A stretch of 23,589 nucleotides of DNA, taken from positions 1-23,589 of the forward strand of contig JAQGDQ010001839.1 of the NCBI GenBank assembly GCA_030141605.1, in the 5' to 3' direction. Source of the stretch: Tubiluchus corallicola. Its lineage: Eukaryota > Priapulida > Priapulimorpha > Priapulimorphida > Tubiluchidae. The notes under the pieces were generated by a model that worked only from the letters and a program-made list of their open reading frames with translations, was not told where the DNA came from and did not search any database. Shown piece after piece: positions 10,739 through 20,600 of the stretch (its first letter is position 1; every line of letters starts with the position of its first letter). Position numbers and translations under genes: made by a program.

Positions 10739-11803
10739 TATAATAAAAAAACAGAGAAAAAGGATAAGAGTGAATGACAAATTTATTTAATACTATAGGC
10801 TCATTTTGTAAAAACGTGTATAAGCTCAACACTTGTGTAAAGAGAAACAGAGGAAAGGACTAGAGATCCATGAGAAAGTTAATATAGAACCTTTATCAAG
10901 ATGCGATGAGTGTTATTGCTTAACTTAATTAAATGTAATCTTGAAAATTTATTTCATACTACAGCCTCGGCCTACGTCAGAAGGCATAATATTATAACGT
11001 AATTTATGAAAAGCCTTCGCGAAAAACAATGAACATTACGAAACCACGAGATTGAACTACAACTAGAATTAGGGACTCTTCCGCCCGAGGCGATTAAAAC
11101 AAAGTCTACAGTTATTGTTCACTACACTAATTATTCACCAGCCATAAATCAGCCTCTTCTTCGCTAACTTACCTTTTGTTTCTTGTACACGTAGAAAAAC
11201 GAAACACACAATGACTAACGCAATATGACTATGGATGTGTAGTATCTTCATCTTGAACTAGAAATGCGATTAAATCTTTGAAATGGATAGCTGTTATTTA
11301 AGCAATCTGTCTGTTCTTACACGCACACTTAATCCGCCAAAAGTTTGAAAGCAGCTACGATCTAGAACAAGGACAACTTTTAATCCCAACTTACTGCTGC
11401 TGTTCTAGTGATAACGCAACACAACAGTGTGCACGATCACTAATCATGTGTGCATTGACAAGTTGCTTTGTGCTGCCACCTTTAGTGTGTTTTTTTAAAC
11501 GGTATGCAGCCAGTAACTAATGTAATTACGTACATAAAACTGTGAGCCGTTAAGTAACCACTATAATTCATAAAAATAAATATTTTTTTGTTTTACACTA
11601 TAATTCTATTACAAAACTGCATATGTGTTAAAATTAAAATTGATGGTAATAACGCTATTTAATGCTTGTGTTTATTTACGTTTACGACTATTTAATACCA
11701 GCATATTCATGTGCAACAGCGAAATTTTTGGTTTAACGATTACGCAAAATTTTAGACTATTTTACAATAGCAGCAGTAGTTACAATAATTCACAATACAT
11801 AAT
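10739..11803. other. Non-coding, AT-rich, nothing recognised
   Basis: About 1.06 kb with stops in all frames, no repeat partner in the window and no RNA gene that I can fold by eye. Confidence 0.5.
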
Positions 11804-11805
11804 TA

Positions 11806-12301
11806 CAGTGTTCCCTCGTTACTTTGCGGTTCGTTTGTCCCGGACTCGCTGTTTCGTGGATTTTCAAAAATATTAATGTAAAATATTTATCGCGGTATTT
11901 TCGCTGTTTCGCGGGTTTTTACGGTAGTCCGTCTAAAGTATTTTTGCACATGCGTAGTGCGTTTTGTACAGTAATGTATAGATTTGATGAATTTTGCATA
12001 AAAAATTACAAAATGTGATGCACCATTGCAAATTTTTAAAATTACATGTCTACGTTTAAGATTTTAAAACATTTTTATGAACATTTAACTAAAGGTTTTT
12101 TAAAGGATACATGTACAGTATGGCAAAAGTTATTAAGGGAATGGGAAAGGGTTATGTATAAGAGTGTGTGGAGGGTTTATAGACTTAAAATAATGTATAA
12201 TTACTAAAATAAGTATAGCTTTCCTACTTCGCAGATATTCACTTATGGTGGGTGGGCCTGGAACGGAACCCCTCCCCACCTCGATAAGTGAGGGAACACT
12301 G
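11806..12301. mobile_element. Pogo/Tc1-mariner-like MITE (496 bp)
   Basis: It begins CAGTGTTCCCTCGTTAC and ends AAGTGAGGGAACACTG, flanked on both sides by TA (11804-11805 and 12302-12303). A TA duplication with CAGTG tips suits the Tc1/mariner-pogo group. Internally, TTTCGC GG words repeat near the left end. It is about 85% similar by eye to 21348-21860. No transposase frame is present. Confidence 0.85.
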
Positions 12302-12826
12302 TAGTTACAATAGATAACACAAAAAATTCACCCCAAATTTTTTCGCCACAGAGGAAAATTTCTTTCTTTCTTTTAAGAGCATGTATGCGGTAAGGATAGG
12401 TTCTTGAAATTGCATACGAGTTTAACAATTTTGCATACATTAATTTAGTTTGTAGTCAAATTTAATAACATTTTTTAACAATTTATTTGTTCGTGACATT
12501 CATGAACAAACCCCTAAAACGGCTTTAATTATTACTATTCAAGTTTGTAGAAGGAATGCAAACAACACTTTTAAAAATGCAAACCAAACAAAACTTTTAA
12601 TTTAACAAAAATTAATTTATTCTAAAAGCAGAACGACTCACACTGTCACACGTATAATAACGAGCTTACTATTCCAGACATGTATAATCGAGAATAAAAC
12701 AAAGAACCAACTTTTGAAGTTTTGAACAATTTGTAATCGGCGAAAACAAAGAAAACTCAAAGTACAGAACTCGAGGTTCTTAACACCAATGTATCAGCAG
12801 GCAAATTTTCAATTATCTATGTCAGG
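12266..12826 (-). repeat. Right arm of the 560-bp inverted repeat
   Basis: Reverse complement of 8857-9415. Its inner end overlaps the last 36 bp of the complete MITE 11806-12301, so the duplication happened after that MITE had inserted next to the arm. The spacer between the arms is about 2.85 kb. Confidence 0.93.
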
Positions 12827-14600
12827 AATAAACTAATCTTGATCGAGACTGATACCATGCACCTTATGTAGGTGGAGAAACAGTAGTGCCATTTTAATAA
12901 CCAAAAAAGACAAGAAATTACCTCTTTTTTGCTGACATATTGTCAAAAATTTTCTCAGTAGTGAATTTTAAGTATGAACCACAATAGTGAAATTATTATT
13001 TTACTTCATGTACATGAGTTAAGTCATTATATACAGTAAAAACAAATGAACTGCTTTACATATATATATATATATAAAAGTAGGTGTAGCCGTCATACTG
13101 CCCCTCCATCTATGGGTGACCTTTTTACTATCGTGAGAGGAATTCTACAAAACAATGCTCAAAACTTAGGCAGGAAAAGAAGGCACTTCACGAATATCAA
13201 TTACGAATTTATAACAAAAACGCGGAAACTGCCCGCTAAAAGAAGAAACTCCAATTTTTTGCCATCAGAGGGCATTTCACACTCTACGACTTTAGCGCAA
13301 ACGTCTCGCAGGGACGCTAAACGTTCAACATGCCAATTTAGCTCCATCTGGTGGCAAAAAATAAATGAATTTAAAAACTTTTACAAACTCTATAAAAGCA
13401 TTAGAGGAAGTAAAACCCGCTAAAAAACTAAACCATCGAAATGCTAAAAAAGATGGTATATCTTAATCATGGACGGAATTTTCATTATGCTCGTGCGATG
13501 AACATTAAGTAAACAACAACGCAAACAGGAAATGAGACATTTCATAGATAAATTTAACTACAACTTACAACACAACCAATAATTCGTAACTGGAGGTAAC
13601 GACTTGGTTGCTACATAAACGCCAAAATTAAATTTCATCTCCATCGAATAGCGATGCAGTCGCATATTTCTGGATGTCAGCAACCGGATGCGTACGCAAA
13701 CTTCATGCGCTAAGTCACATGACTAATAACAGGCCAATCAAATTACGTCAGTAGCAACCAGTTCGTTCCACTTGTGCATTTTAGCTGCCAGAATAAAATT
13801 TTGAGAAAATAAAAAAACCTTTTTCTCGAAAAACAATTTAGAAAGACCAAACGATACGACTGTAAATTCAGTTTAAAGTGCAAAAATCAATTTGTGAGAT
13901 ACTAATCGCACTTCTCAGTTGAAGATTGTTCATTTAACGTGAGTGTGATGAAAAGTGAATAACGTGAGGTCAACACACGCACTATATAAACGCGTACAAT
14001 ATATACATATTTGGTTTGAATCTCAATAAATTGCATGCCTCCTCCTAGCAAGGAACCTTTTAAAACTCTGAATGGCAATAACAGTTAAAAACAAACTACA
14101 AAAATGCAACATTTGAAAAAAGTCCGCGAGAAAAACATCAACAACGAAATTAGCCGTTCTTCTGTTCATCACAGTCTTGCGGGTTCAATTCCAAGGCACT
14201 TAAACTATCATTCATTTCAAAAAATAGACAAACATCAAATACGAATTGAAGCGAACAAAGCAAAGATATGAAGTGAGCAAAAAAAACACGCCTTGTTTCT
14301 CACGGAAATGACGAAAGCAACAACTGTACAAATTCGTAACTAGAACGGTGTCCGACCAATGACGAAAAAGCTTACAGTTTCCGGAAGATGATATGAACGG
14401 GGGTGGTCTCAGAGACGATAATAAACTGTTTTGCCATTGGTCGGAAAAAGATACTGAGATTCAAATGAGCAAATGCATAAATAATACGATTTAAATATAA
14501 TTAGGCTATCTAAAATGTGAAGCTGAATATCCAAATTCGAAGCAAAGTTCAAAAAAAAAATGTCCCGTCAGCACCAGGCCAGTTGGTCCCCTAACGCTGC
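12827..14600. other. 3' flank of PKD2, no gene recognised
   Basis: It contains a (TA)n run at about 13061-13075 and three CTCF-core-like words between 13105 and 13355. CCAAT words lie at about 13732, 14357 and, inverted, 14434. A 125-codon plus-strand frame (13046-13423) begins in the (TA)n run and has no family signature. The PKD2 3' UTR would run leftward from 14600, but no clear minus-strand poly(A) signal is visible. Confidence 0.45.
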
Positions 14601-14621
14601 TTACTCTTCTCCACCTCGACC
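14601..14621 (-). CDS. PKD2: Possible terminal PKD2 exon (six codons plus stop)
   Basis: A pyrimidine-rich stretch ending tttttttctag precedes 14621 on the minus strand. Phase 0 after it reads GRGGEE and then TAA at 14601-14603, which fits the strong gtaagt donor at 15153. It is too short to recognise by homology. No clear minus-strand AATAAA was found below it, so the 3' UTR end is unplaced. Read-through into the intron from the previous exon, ending A-V-S-stop, is the alternative. Confidence 0.5.
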   Translation of the reverse strand, partial: GRGGEE

Positions 14622-17600
14622 CTAGAAAAAAATCAATAAGAAATCAATAAATCAATAAATAACAAAAATCGACAAACGCAACAGTGTTTGCCACAGTGAA
14701 AGTAAAATGTTAGCCAAAGTTATTTGCGCATGTTTAACGATAAAGCATTTTAATTCTGTGCAGTAACAATCACTATAATGAAGATGACAGAAGTGAGCTT
14801 AGGTTCAAAGTTAAGCAATATTCAGGTCTACCAGTAAAAGGATAGGTACCCATGCTGGAAAAACTACTTCTATCAGCGAGAAGATTAAACAGTCGGGATC
14901 AGGGGTATATCAAGACTTTACGACGCTCTAGCTGATGGTTTTGTCCTACTCATCTCTAATGTGAATGTATGGTTGTTTATGTTGTGAACAGATTAAACAA
15001 TAACTTGTGGTGTGTTAGAAACACTATTAACCTAGTTTTGAACGCAAAAGCTTTGCAAGAATGATTTCGGTTTTGTTTTGTTTCAGGTAACACCCCTGCA
15101 ACACACCAGTACAAAGGTCCCCGGAAGAACCGCATCTAAGAACGTCAACTTACGGCCTTGCCGGATCTGCCACCTGGTGACTTGCCCCTCGGTGATTTGC
15201 CCCGCGGTGACTGCTGGGGTGACTCGTCCCATTTAGTCAGCTCTTCTCGGACTAGTCGTTCCATTTGTTCCCGCTTGGTTGCATCTGAACTTTGCTCATT
15301 CTGAACGCAAACAAGATTTTTGCATAAAAACCGACTAATTACTCGGCTTAAATAAAATTAAATTAAATTTACTATACGCGCCATTTTGGCATTCAAATTA
15401 ACTTTCGAAAAAAATCGAACTCTAGAAAGTTAAATAAGTAATTTTAAACTTGTTCCCGTGAACATCAAAAATGCTCCCTCAAAAAACAGTGTGAAAGTAC
15501 CATTAATACGTTTTCAGAAACAGCAGGAAAATTGCAAAACAGCTTGAAATATATTGACCTTCCAGACGAACAATATTGACCACTGCTACAAGATTTAGAC
15601 TACACTCATATCTCGGTTTGCTGGACCTTGCCTTTACGGATATCGAAAGAATCGGACGAAATCTGGACAGTTAAAAAGTCCAGCATACTTCGGACACAGT
15701 CCGTCGTTTTGCGAGTTGACATCTTTTGTTTACATCATTACATCAGCGTAACCACGTGTACATCACTATGAATTTATTTATTCATTTATTTATTTATTAA
15801 ATATCCACAGCGATCGTTACAGCATAGCACATAAAAAAGAATTTAATAACATATTTATTATTACGTACATAACATGTCAAGCTGCAAATGACGGCGGCAT
15901 AAAAATATCAATTATGCGGAGTTATTTGAGTCAATTGCCGACAATTTTTTAAAACCTTTGCATTTGAGCGGCCCGTACTAGACGTTTTTGAAACAATTAG
16001 GTGATCGATTCTACATCACCGTGAGTCTAATACACGATGCCTACCGTATTAGTTAGTATTGGTAAAATTTGAACCGACGTATCCCCCCCCCCGCTTTTGT
16101 CCAGCAAACCGAAATATGAGTGTATAGTATGGAAGTTTTTACTAGTTTCTCAACGACTGAAAATTTAGCTAGTTATGGCAAAACAACATGTAAGTTTATA
16201 TATATATAGTTAGTTAGTTTTTTTTTCAGTTTTTTATAGCCATATCATGGCTTTCAAGTAGCAAATTTAAAAGTACTAATTAACCTGTAGGCTGATAATG
16301 TTCATTTCAGATAAGATGACAATTAAGCTTGTTCAACTAAGGATTCCCCAAATTTTGATGTGGTTAATGTACGTTTGACCTTTGACCTCAATGTAGCAAA
16401 TCTTTTGGCCAAATGATTTCATATATTGACAACAAATGCGACCTTCGGTTAATTACCAATGCTTCCATTAATTATGCAGTGTTTCAACACGGTTAATTAA
16501 CATTACATCTCAGATGCAACTCACAAACACAAATGCTTACTTCAGTTATACTATCCAACAACTTCGACATGGTTTCTCGACGTTTGACTTTTGCTCTCTC
16601 CATTGCCTCCAACTTCACTAGGACGGCGTCAATCTTAGAAACAATACTGCCAATTGAGTGCTCCATTCTGTCGACTCGACGTGTTAAACTGCAATAAAAA
16701 TCGTCACGATAGTCACAGGTTCAAATCAAGACTTGGATATAATTTTTCTAACACGATTTTACATTTTGAATTGTTTTGCACCATACACTTCACTTTACTT
16801 CACTCACACTTCACTTTACTTCACTCACACTTCACTTTACTTTACTCACACTTCGAAATCTTCAAAAGAGACGCCGGCACGAGATCGTCCTCCTCCTCCT
16901 TCATCCAGACTAGAATCGGGGCGTGCGCTTTTTGGACGGGCTGATGCATCCGCTTGCGTAGTGTGAATGTCCTGCTCTAGCTGAGCCTGTTAAAGAAACA
17001 AACCAATTGCAACCTATTTCACTGGATTCAGATTACTAAAACAATGAAAAACCATCCAGAAACTTTAAAGTGACCTGTTTTGTCAAACTTTAAAAACAAC
17101 TTGGCAGAGCAAAAAAATTTTACAGGCAAAATTTTTAGTAAAACTTATTATCGTAATTACTAAATCGCTATAAACAAAATAAGCAAGTATCACCAACGGC
17201 TCTTCGAAGAAGAAAAAAACACTGAAAATCTAGCAACTGAAGTCAATAGAACCGTAAATATACGTATCATTTTATAATATTATTTAACAAGAGTAACTAG
17301 TTCTAACTAGAAAACCCAAATATATCAGAAAAGTGTGGACCTATGCTGTCATTAAATAAACTCACTGTACAAAAACAGAGAAAACAATGTGTAAAATGAT
17401 GTATAACACAAAATGATAAAATCATGTATGTTATGTATGCGCAGTGCTTTAACAACTTTACCTTTACTTCTGTTGATATTATACGGTGCCGTGTTCTACC
17501 ACAGTGCCTTTTGAGCCGATTTGCTAAGAACGCTCTCGGTTTGTTGTTAACTGGCAAGGGTTTTGTACAGTCTGGTATAGCAACGTTTAGTTTTTTTAGC

Positions 17601-20600
17601 ATTCCGCAAGGATGTGTTCTTGGACCACCCCTTTTTAGCTTTTTCATAACGAATCTTCTTAGCCTTTTCATTAAAGGCAGTCTTTTTGAAGAGTTCATTT
17701 TTGCTGCAGGTAAAGAGTTCTTTCAACGAAATTAGAGTTAGTTTTTTTTAGTTACCTGTTGGCCCTCCAAATCACGCAGCATCAAACGTTGCTCTTCCTC
17801 ATCCAGGATGCGGTCGCCGTCGACGTCGTATTTTGCAAACACGGTTTCTATTTCAGCGTCCGCATATCCACGTCTAATAAGAACAAAAGTAAGGACTGAT
17901 TTAAAATGTAAAGCACAAGCCACAGTCTGCTACCACACAGATGCTATATCCTGTTCAAACAACATGCCACATAAACAGCAATCTAAAGAAGTCAAATCTA
18001 AGCAGGATACTATATTAAACGATTTAAAAATCTTCCGTAAGAAAATCCTAAATGTTAGTAGCACATGTATTACGTTTACCATGACGTCGTCAGACAGTTA
18101 AAAAAACGAAACAATCTATGATGGAATAAATTAGAACTTTAGTAGGACACAATTATTACTCACTCTAGCGATATTCCAAATTTTACAACAATGTGCAAAT
18201 TGGTGCAGAAAAAATAATTCCAGGATACAGGTGGACTTTTCAAACGATCATCACGAACAAAAGAATGCAACGAAATTTTTCAAAAATCATCAAAATAACT
18301 AAATGGTTTTTTATGTGGATTATGAGCCACCCATTTTTTACTGCAATATCGCGTATCTCGTTTTCGGTGTGCACATTTAGGATAAGAAGAAAAGACGTTT
18401 AATATTTGTGCACATAATTAAACAATTAAAACAGTACATAACCAGCAAGCCTAAACCATTCTTGTGCTCACGACATGCTTTAATAATGAAATCTTTTTAA
18501 AATTATCTTTGAGCTTGCCATTAAAAAACTTTTACTGAAGAAAACACTCCTTTGCATTTTTCTGACTTGGGTGCAGATATATTCTGAACACCACTTCAGC
18601 ATAACTCATTATAAATACAAACAAAAATTTCATTGTACCAAATAAGTAAAGCCTAATAATGTACTACAAAATTTTTTAAAAGAAAATTTTACCGTCTGAT
18701 TCTGTCACGCAGTTTTATTACTAACCATTTATACTTAGTCACCTTGGCACCTTCATTTTCGGTAACCATGATCACATTTTGTGACGTAGCGTTTCTAATA
18801 GCGACGTTCCAAGTAAGATATGACCATACTGGTTAGATAAAGATCTAAAGACCATTACCTTTACCACTAGCACTGTGCTTTTAGTAAAGACATTACCTTT
18901 CTATTGCGACTCAGAGAGGATGGTTTGACCTCGAGACATTACCTTTCTATTGCGATTCAGAGAGGATGGTTTGACCTCCAGACATTACCTTCCTATTGTG
19001 ACTCAGAGAGGATGGTTTGACCTCGAGACATCACCTTTCTATTGCGACTCAGAGAGGATGGTTTGACCTCGAGACATCACCTTTCTATTGCGACTCAGAG
19101 AGGATGGTTTGACCTCGAGACATGACCTTTCTATTGCGACTCAGAGAGGATGGTTTGACCTCGAGACATTACCTTCCTATTGCGACTCAGAGAGGATGGT
19201 TTGACCTCAATACATAACCTCCCTATTGCGACTCAGAGAGGATGGTTTGACCTCAATACATAACCTTTCTATTGCGACTCAGAGAGGATGGTTTGACCTC
19301 CAGACATTGCCTTCATATTGCAACTCAGAGAGGATGGTTTGACCTCCAGACATCACCTTTCTATTGCGACTCAGAGAGGATGGTTTGACCTCGAGACATA
19401 ACCTTTCTATTGCGACTCAGAGAGGATGGTTTGACCTCGAGACATCACCTTTCTATTGCGACTCAGAGAGGATGGTTTGACCTCGAGACATCACCTTTCT
19501 ATTGCGACTCAGAGAGGATGGTTTGACCTCGAGACATGACCTTTCTATTGCGACTCAGAGAGGATGGTTTGACCTCGAGACATTACCTTCCTATTGCGAC
19601 TCAGAGAGGATGGTTTGACCTCAATACATAACCTCCCTATTGCGACTCAGAGAGGATGGTTTGACCTCAATACATAACCTTTCTATTGCGACTCAGAGAG
19701 GATGGTTTGACCTCCAGACATTGCCTTCATATTGCAACTCAGAGAGGATGGTTTGACCTCGAGACATCACCTTTCTATTGCGACTCAGAGAGGATGGTTT
19801 GACCTCGAGACATTACCTTTCTATTGCGACTCAGAGAGGACGGTTTGACCTCGAGACATAACCTTTCTATTGCGACTCAGAGAGGATGGTTTGACCTCGA
19901 GACATGACCTTTCTATTGCGACTCAGAGAGGATGGTTTGACCTCGAGACATTACCTTTCTATTGCGACTCAGAGAGGATGGTTTGACCTCGAGACATAAC
20001 CTTTCTATTGCGACTCAGAGAGGATGGTTTGACCTCGAGACATAACCTTTCTATTGCGACTCAGAGAGGATGGTTTGACCTCCAGACATTACCTTCCTAT
20101 TGCGACTCAGAGAGGATGGTTTGACCTCGATACATTACCTTCCTATTGCGACTCAGAGAGGATGGTTTGACCTCGAGACATAACCTTTCTATTGCGACTC
20201 ATAGAGGATGGTTTGACCTCGAGACATCACCTTTCTATTGCGACTCAGAGAGGATGGTTTGACCTCGAGACATCACCTTTCTATTGCGACTCAGAGAGGA
20301 TGGTTTGACCTCGAGACATGACCTTTCTATTGCGACTCAGAGAGGATGGTTTGACCTCGAGACATTACCTTCCTATTGCGACTCAGAGAGGATGGTTTGA
20401 CCTCAATACATAACCTCCCTATTGCGACTCAGAGAGGATGGTTTGACCTCAATACATAACCTTTCTATTGCGACTCAGAGAGGATGGTTTGACCTCCAGA
20501 CATTGCCTTCATATTGCAACTCAGAGAGGATGGTTTGACCTCCAGACATTACCTTCATATTGCGACTCAGAGAGGATGGTTTGACCTCCAGACATAACCT

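Noticed and set aside
10391-10832. Ser-Leu or Arg-Glu open frames, both strands
   Set aside because: Same cause, the second GA tract.
11625-12018. Plus-strand frames, and similar ones at 21194-21563
   Set aside because: They run into the two copies of the pogo-like MITE, and the similar peptides come from the MITE. The 21194 frame is also antisense to a PKD2 exon.
13046-13423. 125-codon plus-strand frame
   Set aside because: It begins in a (TA)n run, gives no family signature and no splice logic; long frames of this kind are expected by chance in 23 kb.
14165-14200. B-box-like word GGGTTCAATTCC suggesting a tRNA or SINE
   Set aside because: No matching A box at the right distance and no acceptor or T stem pairing.
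16654-16966. Plus-strand open frames of 77-96 codons
   Set aside because: They are antisense shadows of the PKD2 linker exon and the 21-bp repeat.
18690-18840. 46-codon minus-strand open stretch in the PKD2 intron
   Set aside because: It does not fit between the EF-hand exons, whose direct junction is in frame and matches human; no recognised family.
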